Positions 31,741 through 41,953 of a stretch of 64,000 nucleotides of DNA are shown piece after piece. Location of the stretch: contig NC_047064.1 of the NCBI RefSeq assembly GCF_902459465.1, forward strand, positions 3,622,762-3,686,761, in the 5' to 3' direction. The position numbers and the translations under genes were made by a program. The stretch's first letter is position 1; every line of letters begins with the position of its first letter. Origin of the DNA: Asterias rubens. Lineage: Eukaryota; Echinodermata; Asteroidea; Forcipulatida; Asteriidae. The notes under the pieces are model-generated. The model did not search any database. It had not been told where the DNA came from and was given only the letters and a program-made list of their open reading frames with translations.

Positions 31741-32426
31741 ATCTGATTGCATGGGTTTCCCTAGACTTGACTCAAGTCCCAATCCCGTGCCATCTCCAGC
31801 AAACTACTGTTTTGTGTTTCTCTGCATTCCCAAACCTGTTCCGCATGGCACCACATTTTTGACGGCGAGCGCGCATACACTGTACTGTATGCTACGTGTT
31901 GGGGTGATAAGCAGGGGACCTCTCACACGAGAATGGGACTTGAATCACGTCTAGGGTTACCCCCCCCCCCCCCCATATAAAACTGATGAGCATTTCTTCT
32001 TGTTTCCTGTATGGATCCTGTTATTGGCGCTAATTTACTGTATTGCTGGAGGATGTGTAATAAATAAATAACCAAATAACCAAAAAGGATTTGTTATGAA
32101 ATACGTGCGGCCTTAATTATTATCTATTTCACGCGAATTGCAAATCAGTGACGGTGTTTTCCTGCTGTTTTAGCAAATCAATGTATTTCACTCCAGCGGG
32201 AGGGCGATGTTTCAAACCGGGGCAATGGCCATTGAAGGATGTTTGACGATCTCATCACCACTTGGGGAAAGCAGTGTAAAATACAATATGATAACAAAAC
32301 AAAACAAAATCTCATAAGACTTTTCCTACAGGTATGACGTCAGCAAGATGGCCATAGATATGCAAGTCTGGGGCTTATTCTAACTTCCATGACCTATTGT
32401 TTACTACCATTCTTTAATAATCTAGT
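31741..32426. other. Unassigned spacer
   Basis: No gene. Contains a poly-C run (31960-31974) and a short AAATAACCAAATAACC repeat near 32064. Confidence 0.35.
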
Positions 32427-32800
32427 TTAAAGCCACTTATACACACTTACTGACAGAACAACAATTAAAAGTTCACTGATTTACAAATAACTTACAGGGT
32501 TTACATAAGGTAATGATGGAAGACTTCCCTCGCAGTATTATTCCATGAATGCTATACTTTTTAAGAAAACATTAAAACAAAATCAATTCTCGATATCGAG
32601 AATTACGGATATATTTTAAACACATGTCATGACATGGCGAAACGTGCAGAAACAAGGGTGAGTTTTCCCGTTATTTTCCGCCGACTCCGATGACCGATTG
32701 AGCCTAAATTTTCACAGGCTTGTTATTTTATATAGAAGTTGTCATTACGAAGTGTGGGCCTTGGACAATACTGTTTACCTATGTTGTGCGATTGCTTTAA
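32427..32800 (-). repeat. Family B MITE, full copy, reverse
   Basis: TTAA, then AGCCACTTATACACAC; ends GTGCGATTGCT, then TTAA. The internal palindrome ATTCTCGATATCGAGAAT (about 32585-32602) is intact. Its right TTAA (32797-32800) is also the left TTAA of the next element. Confidence 0.88.
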
Positions 32801-33188
32801 AGGCAGTGGACACTATTGGTAATTACTCAAAATAATGATCATCATAGAACCTTACTTGGTACTGGTAATGGGGAGAGGTTGGTAGTATAAAACATTGTGA
32901 GAAACGGCTCCCTCTGAAGTGGAGTAGTTTTCGAGAAAGGAGTAATTGTCCACGAATTTGATTTCGAGACCTCAAGCTTAGAATTTGAGGTCTCGAAATC
33001 AAGCATCTGAAAGCACACAACTGCGTGACATGACAAGAGTGTTTTTTTTTCTGTCATAGTTATCTCGCAACTCCGACGACCAATCGAGCTCAAATTTTCA
33101 CAGGTTGGTTATTTTATGTATATGTTGGGATACAGTAAGTGGGAAGATTGGTCTTTGACATTTACCAATAGTGTCCACTGCCTTTGAA
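32797..33188 (+). repeat. Family A MITE, full copy
   Basis: Left TTAA shared with the family B copy. Ends AGGCAGTGGACACTATTGG and ATAGTGTCCACTGCCTTTGAA, with the right TTAA mutated to TGAA. Confidence 0.88.
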
Positions 33189-33330
33189 GGCACTGGAACG
33201 TTTGGTATTGCTAAAGACTAGTGTTCTCACGTGGTGTATCTCAACATATGCATAAAATAAACCTGGGAATTTGCCAACGTTTTTATGCCAACAATTATTT
33301 TGAGCACCTTATTATAGTGTCCATTGCCTG
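33189..33330 (-). repeat. Family A MITE with large internal deletion
   Basis: AGGCACTGGAACGTTTGGTA, then AAGACTAGTGTTCTCACGTGG and CATATGCATAAAAT. It then jumps to TTTTTATGCCAACAATTATTTTG and AGTGTCCATTGCC. Only the two outer parts remain. Confidence 0.75.
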
Positions 33331-33722
33331 GATGCTATTGGTAATTGCTCAAAGTAATTGTTAGCATAAAAACTTACTTATTAGCGATCAATGGAGAGAT
33401 AGATGTTGATTAGTATTAAACAGTGTGAGAAACGGCTCCCTCTGAAGTATGAACGTCGTTTTCGAGAAATAAGTTGTTTATCACTAAAATATTTGAAATT
33501 GATTTCGAGAACTCAGATTTTAATTTTGCGGTTACTAATTCAAGCATCTGAAAGCACACAACTTCGTATGACAAGGTTTTTTTTTATCCATTATTATCTC
33601 GCAACTTCAACGACCGATTGAGTTCAATTAAATTGTTCAAAGTTTGTTATTTTGTGCATAATTATGTTGAGATACACCAAGTGAGAGGACTGGTCTATGA
33701 CAATTACCGAAGGTGTCTTTAA
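33331..33722 (+). repeat. Family A MITE, left end lost
   Basis: Starts inside the terminal repeat at GATGCTATTGGTAATTGC and ends ATTACCGAAGGTGTCTTTAA. It follows directly on the deleted copy at 33189, giving a run of four TTAA-type elements from 32427. Confidence 0.78.
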
Positions 33723-35043
33723 CGAAGCATATAATGGCTTTAAAACTTCTTTTTTTTTTTAAATCGGAAAGGTAGCTTTTGCATGAAGAAAATCCGATAA
33801 TAAGATTTGACTTCCGTTTCCAGTTACTTGTAAACAAATGCTAAGAATTGTACCAGACTGACATTGTTGTAAATTCGCACACATTCGGGCGTGATTTTCA
33901 AAAGGAGGTTTCTATAAAATAAAAAATAAAAATCTTCCTCGTCCCAATGTCTTAGTTTTGTTTCATCTAACACTGTTAATATCAGTAACAGTTACAAATT
34001 ATTATCAGAAATGTCTGATAATTGATAAACTGGAGCGACAATACTTCACCCAAAATTCTTTGGCATGTCATTACTTTCAACAACACAGTTATGTATCTCC
34101 TATTCCTATTTTCACTGTATATAATGATGTGGGCTAATTGCACAAACCACCGACAACTATCTGAAACCACCGACCGGTTTTCTCAATTTTCCGCTCTGCA
34201 GGGTCCTAGTAAATTTCGCGCTTTAAAAAAGTCAGCCCGCAGAGTTGTGAATTGTCCGGCTGCTAAGGCTATTCCTTCCGACCTCGATTGACAAAACAAA
34301 ATATACATTAGAAGAAAGAAAAAATACTCAAATATAATGATAAAAAAACGGAGTGGTGAAGAAATACAAAGCCTCTCGGAGTTTACAGACCTCATTGTTG
34401 AGGCGAATGGAGGTGAGAATCTCGGGCCATTTCTTCTCATATTCAGAGAGAAGGTTATCTTTTTCTACAATTCCGAATTTTTGTCTGGGGTTTGTCTTTT
34501 GTTGCAAGATTTACGGGGGGAACTGTTATAATGAGGTTTTGGTTTTGATGTCACGACCCGTGCGACTCAATGCAGTCAGCGTGTTGGAGGGAAAACACAA
34601 AAGAATAATTATTATGTAATTCAAAGGTTCCATCACGTGCACAGACCACTGCAGAAGAAACACGTGCTGTCATTTTTGGCACCTCTTGTTTCTTTCTTTA
34701 GAAATGGAACTGTTTTTTTACGACTTTTCCGTGACTCGCCACACACCTCTCGTCATTTTGCTTGTGTGAATTGCTATGCTATCGTAGAACACCATCAGAA
34801 AGAAATCGCTAGAAGGGTCATAAAATAAATGAGTATCAACTAAATGTTTTTAGTATCACGTGAAATATGTTCAAAGGACGTACCCACTGACCACGAAGAG
34901 AATGGCCGATGTATAGGGGCTATCTATAAGAATGATTTATATTGTCGTAAAATTATGCTTGTCCACTTTCCTTGTTGAAAAGAGACCATCGCGACACGTT
35001 TTTGGTGAGTGCGCCCTCTTGTGTTTTTTGTAACCCACAGATT
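33723..35043. other. Unassigned spacer
   Basis: No repeat family recognised. Frames at 34022-34291, 34337-34531 and 34353-34619 overlap each other and lack recognisable motifs. The area around 34170-34290 is GC-richer. Confidence 0.35.
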
Positions 35044-35560
35044 CCTCGATCGGCAATGGACACGTTTGGAAAAAGACCAGTATTCTAGATTGTTGTATCC
35101 CGAAATGTGCATAAAATGACAGCCCTTTAAAATGTTGGCTCAATTTGTCATCATATTTACAAAGAGAATAATAAATTTAAAACCTCTTGTTGCATTACTT
35201 TGTGTGCTTTCAGATGCATAATAAAAGGCTTCAGCTGAAGTGTTTTATTATGAGTGAGAACAATATTTAAGTCGAAATTACTTCTTTCTCAAAAACTACG
35301 TGACTTCAAATGTTTTATAATGACTATCAACAGCTCTCCATTGCTCGTTGCCAAGTTTTTACGCTAAAAATTATTTTGAGTAATATTACCAATGGGAGAC
35401 TTTCTGGGACGATAGAGGGCAGCAGACTTACCGGGTAAATCCATTGTTCTCAGAATTATGCGCATGTTCAGAACTACGTAAACAATGGAAATTTACCCGG
35501 TATGTCTGCTGCCGCCTAGCGTTGGAAAGTCTCCTATTGTGTCCATTGTCTTCAAAGGCA
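35044..35560 (-). repeat. Family A2 MITE carrying a nested element
   Basis: GGCAATGGACACGTTTGG on the left. The subfamily hairpin AAGGCTTCAGCTGAAGTG lies near 35227. The right end ATTACCAAT is split from TTGTGTCCATTGTCTTCAA by the family E element at 35394-35534. Confidence 0.8.
35394..35534. repeat. Family E fold-back, nested in a family A2 MITE
   Basis: Ends GGGAGACTTTCTGGGACG and CGTTGGAAAGTCTCC. Inner arms GGCAGCAGACTTACCGGGTAA and TTACCCGGTATGTCTGCTGCC pair. The loop has TTATGCGCATGTTC. Confidence 0.9.
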
Positions 35561-35846
35561 ATGTTATACATTTGGTGTTTGGAACTGTTCGGTTGTTTAA
35601 TTCCTATATAACTGTAGATGTATACAACTTACAAGTAAACCCATCGTTTCGCGTTTTTTTTTGAGATAATTAAGTCCACACTGAAAGAAATAATTCATTA
35701 TGTATAGACTGAGAAAGTATTTGACAGTAATGTTTCTCAGATTCAAATTTGGGGGTATGAAAATATTCATGGATTGTAATGCTGGCTTTTATCCACAATT
35801 TGTCCCTTTGATTACGTCTATTTGTGTAAAGTCTCACTCTTTTTGG

Positions 35847-36230
35847 TTAAAGGCAGTAGACACTATTGGTAATTACTCAAAATAATTATCAGCATAAAAC
35901 CTCACTTGGTAACGAGTAATGGGGAGAGGTTGATGGTATAATACATTGTGAGAAACGGCTCCCTCTGAAGTGACATAGTTTTCGAGAAAGCAGTAATTTG
36001 CCACGAATTTGATTTCGAGACCTCAAGTTTAGAACTTGAGGTCTCGAAATCAACCATCTAAACGCACACAACTTCGTGTGACAAGGGTGTTTTTTCTTTA
36101 ATTATCATCTCACAACTTTGACGACCAATTGAGCTCAAATTTACAGGTTTGTTATTTCATGCATATGTTGAGATACACCAAGTGAGAAGACTTGTCTGTG
36201 ACACTTACCAATATTGTCCACTGTCTTTAA
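35847..36230 (+). repeat. Family A MITE, full copy
   Basis: TTAA on both sides, ends AGGCAGTAGACACTATTGG and ATATTGTCCACTGTCT. The hairpin is close to perfect (CAAGTTTAGAACTTG at its tip). Confidence 0.9.
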
Positions 36231-36582
36231 GTGCTGGTTGATTGTTTGTTGTTTTGATTGTTTGTAATACTTGCTCATTATCTATTGTGTGTTTTAACTG
36301 TTTAACCTTAGGCTCTTTTTTAGGAAATTATTATACTGTACATGTTCTAGTGCAATTCAACCATATCGGTTGTCATACTGTTCATTTCTTTGTAATGTTT
36401 TTATTAAATAAACCAATAAATATAATCAATATATAAAACTTTTAATTTTTTTTTTTTACTTTAGCAAACTTTCGAAAGCTGCTGTAGGCTTCTAATCTAA
36501 GGTTTGTTCCACGTGATTAACAGGGTTTCCTTGGGGATAAGATGTATTTTCCAAACAACATATTTTTGTAAGGTTATCGGTC
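36231..36582. other. Unassigned spacer
   Basis: AT-rich; holds TTATTAAATAAACCAATAAATATAAT near 36400, possibly the 3' end of a retroelement or a SINE tail. No gene seen. Confidence 0.3.
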
Positions 36583-36760
36583 AGGGGTGGATTTTACAAA
36601 GGTAGTCCTAACTTAGGACTAGTCCTAGGCAATTCTAAGAGATAAGGACTGGTCCTAAGTTAAAACCGGTAACTCATCCTAACTTATAGGACTGGTCCTA
36701 TCTCTTAGCATTGCCTAGGACTAGTCCTAAGTTAGGACTACCTTTGTAAAATCCACCCCT
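36583..36760. repeat. Family F fold-back, full copy
   Basis: Ends AGGGGTGGATTTTACAAAGG and CCTTTGTAAAATCCACCCCT are exact complements. The following TAGTCCTAACTTAGGACTAG, itself palindromic, appears in both arms. Total about 178 bp. Confidence 0.93.
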
Positions 36761-37607
36761 GTGCTTTCAACACGACATAAGTAAATAAACACAAGTAACA
36801 GTTTATATGTCACACTTATTATTTACATGCTTTATTAATCAACATTAATGTCTTATAATAATAGTTAAACAAAAACATTAAACCCTGCAATCCGATACAA
36901 TGGTCAACATGTACGTCGGGCGTGACCCATCTTTATACGTCCCAACTTGAGCTAATGCCCCAGCTATAGTTTACCTCCCAGCTTTGAGTATAGTGTCTGT
37001 TCGTAATTGGGTCGACCCCAATAATTATCAATTGGGATGGAAAACTATTACCCTATAAGTAGGATTTGAAACTTTGTATGGTGAGAATACACTTTGAGTT
37101 TTCACCCAAAAATGATGACTTTAAGTCCATTTTTGTGTGCAACCTCTTCTCACCGGCACTCGAAAAAAAAACTGAATTTCAATCCCTTACATTCACAGAA
37201 ACCTTAACCATGGTCCGGGAAAGGGGGGGGGGGTGAAAGGGGGATACCCTTTCCCTACAAAGAAGTAAACATCCAAAATACAAATTACTTAACAATCAGC
37301 CCTTGCTTTTGTAAAAATGCTTAATCATTGGGTATTCAACCTTTTCTTAAATAGATCGATCCGCAAATAATAATCTTTAATAACTCTCTCAAAATGTGTT
37401 TTCGTTTCCAGTAATTATTTACAGTTTAACATCATTTCAGTGATACTTAATTTATCTTCTCACTTACACACTAATAATTTACAGGAAAGAGAACATACAG
37501 GTAACTGTTTTTTTAAATTATGCCTAATACCAGATTGCCATTCCCAGTTCCATATCTTTAAGCGAAGGGTGGCAGCAAACATCAAAGCTGAGACCCCAAA
37601 ATGTTAA
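36761..37607. other. Unassigned spacer
   Basis: AT-rich without genes. Poly-G run near 37224-37233; no repeat family recognised. Confidence 0.35.
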
Positions 37608-37750
37608 TGGGAGACTTTCCAACCCTAGGTGGCAGCAGACTTACTGGGTAAATTTCCATTGTTTACGTAGTTCTGAGCATGCGCACATTACCGAGAACAA
37701 TGGATTTTACCTGTAAGTCTGCTGCCACCAAGCGTCCTGAAAGTCTCCCA
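37608..37750. repeat. Family E fold-back, full copy
   Basis: Ends TGGGAGACTTTCC and GAAAGTCTCCCA. Arms GGCAGCAGACTTACTGGGTAA and TTACCTGTAAGTCTGCTGCC pair. The centre has TGAGCATGCGCACA. Confidence 0.92.
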
Positions 37751-39030
37751 TTGCATGTCGTGTTTAGCATCACTGGTCTGCAATAAAAGACCGCGCCATC
37801 CAGTAACATTATTAAGTCGATTTTAATGCTAACTCGTTGGAAATAGCATCGATACATTGTATTTTATTCAACATTCAGACTCCCAACTAATGACACAGCT
37901 TTGTTTAGTTACAAAAAAGATCAACTGTAAAACTCGGCGTGGATACAAAATTATACCCAGCATTTTAGACTCATAAGTCACTTGAACTCGGTAAAAAAAA
38001 AAAAAAAAATTAGAATCGATACTCGTATCTCGTGAGTTTTGCGTCATGTTTGGGGGACCCAATGTGAGATTATTGTACGTGAAATCAGCTGGAATTCAGA
38101 ACTAGGCATATCTGCGACTTGAACTCGAGAATTCTCAGAATCAGACTCGACACCGAGTAGTTGGACTCGGACTCGCCTGATCTGATCTACATTTCTCAGT
38201 TCTCAGAGAGACAGGACTCGACTAGTTCTCCGAGTAACAGGTCACGATTTAGTCTTGGCCCAATACGCCAGTGTATACTGCGCTCGGCTGAAATCGCGAT
38301 AGCGCGCCCCCTTTTGGCACGATTTAACCAACTACACTGGCTCGCAGCTAATAGCGTTTTAAAACCGAGCGCAAAACACTATCCACTATCGATCACTATC
38401 GACGTCTTGGGCCAAGACTAGTCACGATTAGGACTTATTATTTTTTTGTTATTGGGAATTATGATACCATAAAACAGGCTGGGGCAAAGGATAAGAGAAG
38501 ATTCGCTCGGCCCCAGCGGCCACTTGGGACGAGCGAAAAGAGAAGAGTGCATCAAAACGTATAAAGATGATCTAAAAAATGTTCTATGCCAAAGCCGTGA
38601 TGCGTGTCACTGATGCACAAAGTTATTTCTTTCAAATAGCGGTCGATCAAAATGACATCATGTGTTCAGCTTTTAAACATTTTAACAATAATTGTTAAGC
38701 ATACGATAATATTTAGGCCTACGAAAAACTTTTCTCCAGATACGTTTACCTTTGCTCCATGGACCATTATGAAAACAACGTTGAGAATACTATTTGAAAA
38801 AGTGTACAGGCGTGCAACTCTGGAATGAAGTGTTGAAAACGGAATTCGTTTACTTTAAAATGTACATTTTGAAGAAGTTTGTGCTAACTAATCTTGTCAT
38901 TACGCATGTTATACGTATTATACAGACTTGGTAGAGATGACGAAGGAGAGGTGTTAATGTTTGTGATCAACCATGATGAATAAAGTCAGATTTGTACAGA
39001 TTTGGACTTAATCCGTTATGTGAGTCATCA
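37751..39030. other. Unassigned spacer
   Basis: Contains several ACTCG steps at 38100-38230 (for example GACTTGAACTCG, GACTCGACACCGAG, TGGACTCGGACTCG). A fold-back at about 38243-38420 has TTAGTCTTGGCCCAATACGC answered by GTCTTGGGCCAAGACTAG, with CCAGTGTATACTGCGCTCGG and CCAACTACACTGG inside. No gene recognised. Confidence 0.45.
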
Positions 39031-39342
39031 CTGGGCCCAATTGCATAGAGCTGCTTAAGCAGGAAAAGTAGCTTAGCGCAAAAATATTTGCTTACCAGGG
39101 GCCGATTTCATAAGATTGATCGTAACTGCAAATCAATCGTAGTTGCTAAGTAAAGTGTGATGCCACAATACAAATCACTATGGTAAATACTGAAAATTTG
39201 TCTTGCGATGAATTTTATTGCTTTGTGAAATCGGACAAGGATACCAGCTAAACTACCATGTCACAATTTGTGACTGGTATCCTGCTCATTTCTGCTTAGC
39301 AGAAATTGTTAAGCAATATTTTCTGCTTAAGCAGCTCTATCA
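39031..39342. repeat. Family D MITE with nested fold-back
   Basis: Ends CTGGGCCCAATTGCATAGAG and GCTTAAGCAGCTCTATCAG. A second element (39098-39236) interrupts it, with GGGGCCGATTTCATAAG on the left and CTTTGTGAAATCGGAC on the right. Confidence 0.75.
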
Positions 39343-39639
39343 GTATGTAAACATGTCCTTTGGTTGTAACAACAAAAATCCGTTGTGGGTTTTTGTTACA
39401 TTTCGGATACACATTTTTCTCGAACTATGACTTCATTTCAGATGGAAATATTTCACAGAAACAAACAATATTGCCATAGTATGACTCTCATAATCATTAA
39501 GCTTCTTGACTAAAATTAATCAACGATGTCTCTTCCTTTACCAATCTTGCATTTGAAACAAACGATGTTCATAATGTGTAATTAGCACAGCAGTGTCTTT
39601 GATACATAATGGGATCGCAGTCCTGTTGTTTCGCCTTTG

Positions 39640-39785
39640 AAAGGGCCCAGGGCACCAAGGCATTTTCTCCTTGGTATTAATGGCACCCTATGAGGAAATT
39701 GTAAGTTTCTACTTATGCATTTCAAGAGCACCACAAAAATTACCAGGGGTCAAGGAGGCACTTGACTCCGTTGCATCCGTGACGT
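39640..39785 (+). repeat. Family M fragment
   Basis: GAAAGGGCCCAGGGCACCAAGG, ATTTTCTCCTTGG, GCACCCTATGAGGAAATTG and ATTTCAAGAGCACCA match the 31440-31640 piece in shape. It lies about 100 bp beyond the engrailed stop and may fall in its 3' UTR. Confidence 0.5.
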
Positions 39786-39890
39786 ACCAGGCCTGGGATA
39801 GGTCAAATTTTCATCATCGTCACACGTGCTACACACTGTTCCGTAAAACTTCTACGTGTGTATTCTGAATAATAAATGAGCTGGCATTCC

Positions 39891-40273
39891 TTAATTGACC
39901 GTATTTTCTTTGGGTTGATTCTCTGCGGTAGCAGCAGTTATCGCCACTGTAGAGTGGTTATACAATCCCTGTTTCATCAACTGCAAGGCCAGCGAATTCC
40001 TTAACCCATTAGCTTTCTTGATCTTGGCCCGTTTGTTCTGAAACCAAATCTTAATCTGGGATTCGTTCAGCCTCAGCTCGGCCGCCAGACCGCGACGTCG
40101 TTCCTCGGTCAGGTAGTTGCTCTGCTGGAACTCGTGTTTGAGCCTCTGGAGTTGTTGGGCGCTGAAGGCCGTGCGAGGGCGCTTTTCCTCTCTGCGCGTG
40201 TTGGCTGCTTCGCTGGTGTCCGTTGTGGACTGGGATGATGAGCCGCGTGGTTTCAAACGTCTGGTTCGTGGTC
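39891..40273 (-). CDS. en: engrailed exon 2: EH3 end, homeodomain (EH4) and EH5
   Basis: Acceptor on - is TTCATACAG|GACCA. It encodes residues 116-242. The homeodomain is residues 145-204, starting [17 protein letters not shown] and ending in helix 3 [18 protein letters not shown], with K52 typical of engrailed. EH5 follows at 205-224, [21 protein letters not shown] short tail ends ENTVN before TAA at 39891-39893. The RKPRT/KRPRTAF start and LYNHST end are diagnostic. No clear polyadenylation signal was placed; a TTTATT (AATAAA on -) occurs at 39214-39219, inside a repeat. Confidence 0.97.
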
Positions 40274-40741
40274 CTGTATGAATTATAAGAAAGAAAGACA
40301 CAACTTAATTTTTGTTATAAGGAATGTTCAAAATCTGTTCGCAGAAAGATCAGTAACCAAGTTAACCACTAGTCAATGTTCAATGGAGAGCGTAAATATA
40401 TGCATGAAATACATCCTGGGTACCACCAGGCAAAATCGCACAATGGTCGACAATAGCCAACTATTGATCGAATTTGCTCTTAGCTGTCGAGCAAATTACT
40501 GTATGAAACAAACTTGCACCGTTCTAATGCTGTTTGTTTCTTTCCACCACTTCGAAGAAAGTCTCCCCATTCCTTGAAGGTTATTGGTTTGGTTTTACCA
40601 TAATTTCTTGATTTGTGTAATTCATAGTCATAGACGTTAAACCAATGTTTGTATGAGAGAGATTGGTTGTTGCCAGCTTGGTGTTTATATCCCCTTGTGG
40701 GAGGTTCCCTTGATGTGAAGATCATCTAAACAAACAAACAA

Positions 40742-40945
40742 ACACCGATGTGTGTTTTGTGTTAGCAATGTATACTCAGTACTTTCCAGAGCTGTGTGAA
40801 CAAAACTACAAGCATATCACTCGGTGTGGATTAGAACCCACCCACGACCTTTGCAGTTCTAGAGCAGATGTCTATAATACCGACTAGACCACCGAGATTG
40901 CCCGATAGCTAGAGGCAGTTCGAATCCTACATTTTAGCAGCAGAT
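40742..40945 (-). mobile_element. tRNA-derived SINE-2 copy
   Basis: On - it reads CTCGGTGGTCTAGTCGGTATTATAG, then GTGGGTTCTAATCCACACCGAG and the body AAAGTACTGAGTATACATTGC. An (AAAC)n tract at 40726-40742 lies at its left edge. Confidence 0.75.
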
Positions 40946-40967
40946 AGTCTACCGAGGCCTACATTAT

Positions 40968-41096
40968 GGCCGTGTCCGAAACGACGACTTCGGCTACAGC
41001 TACGTCTAGATCAGCGCGTCTACCAGTGTTGAAGAATAGGCACACGCGCGCGATCTAGCCGTAGCTGTAGCCGAAGTCGCCGTTTCGGACACGGCC
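40968..41096. repeat. Family G fold-back, near-perfect
   Basis: GGCCGTGTCCGAAACGACGA and CGCCGTTTCGGACACGGCC are complementary, and so are CTTCGGCTACAGCTACG and GTAGCTGTAGCCGAAG. The loop has CGCGCGATCTAG. It starts about 695 bp upstream (on -) of engrailed exon 2. Confidence 0.93.
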
Positions 41097-41708
41097 TATG
41101 TTTGGGGGAACTAGAGCCAAAACAACATTGCATTTACATTGACACTTGTTTTGTATACGTTGCTCAATATATAGCAAGACATGCTGTCGTGTTATACAGT
41201 TTGTGGGACTCAGCCCACACAACAGCAAACAAGGTTTGCAAAACTGTCCCCAATGATGTAAATTACCATGGGAAATCTGTATACAAATCAGCTATGTTGG
41301 TTAAACATAATAGCCCGTAGTTTTTTCCCAAGGACGGACAGCAAGCTTTCCAATTCCGTCCCCTCCTCGCGCCCCCAGAAGCACACCGGCAATTTGACGA
41401 GTCGAGAGCAAACAGCGATCAGTACTCCCGTAGGTCTGTCATACATCAAAACAAACCATCCTCTGAGACCTTCACCAGAATATTATACATTTTTTCTTGT
41501 TTTTCTTGGATGGGAAATTCGAAGCCAATGTCATAAAACAAATCAAGGGTTGTTATTCGTGACAACATTGACTTTATAACCGCCACGCCATCATTATTCC
41601 GGTTAGAGGAATGAAGACATTTTTATTGAAGTCATAAAATTCAAATCACTTAATTAACTCGTAGAGTGCTATGTATGATTTATGTTTCCAGGTTCCAGAC
41701 CCTCTTCA

Positions 41709-41953
41709 GAGCCCAATTTCATGGCTCTGCTTACCGCCGAATTCTGCACTAACGATAACAATTCTCCACTTATAGTGCACAGTTTCATAAAGCAGCAAAA
41801 CAAAAAACTGCTTGACAATAATTTAGTGGGGCACCGGCCACAGCAGTGAGTGGAAACTAAATGTAATTTTGGCTGGTAACCTGTTTCTGCTAAGCAATAC
41901 TTTTATATCCTTAGCAAGTTTGTGTGCCTACAGGCTTTATGAAATTGGGGCCA
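41709..41953. repeat. Family D MITE, full copy
   Basis: Ends AGAGCCCAATTTCATGGCTC and GGCTTTATGAAATTGGGGCC. The middle has the family block TTTTGGCTGGTAACCTGTTTC and TGCTAAGCAATAC. The same block is in the copy at 61829. Confidence 0.8.
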
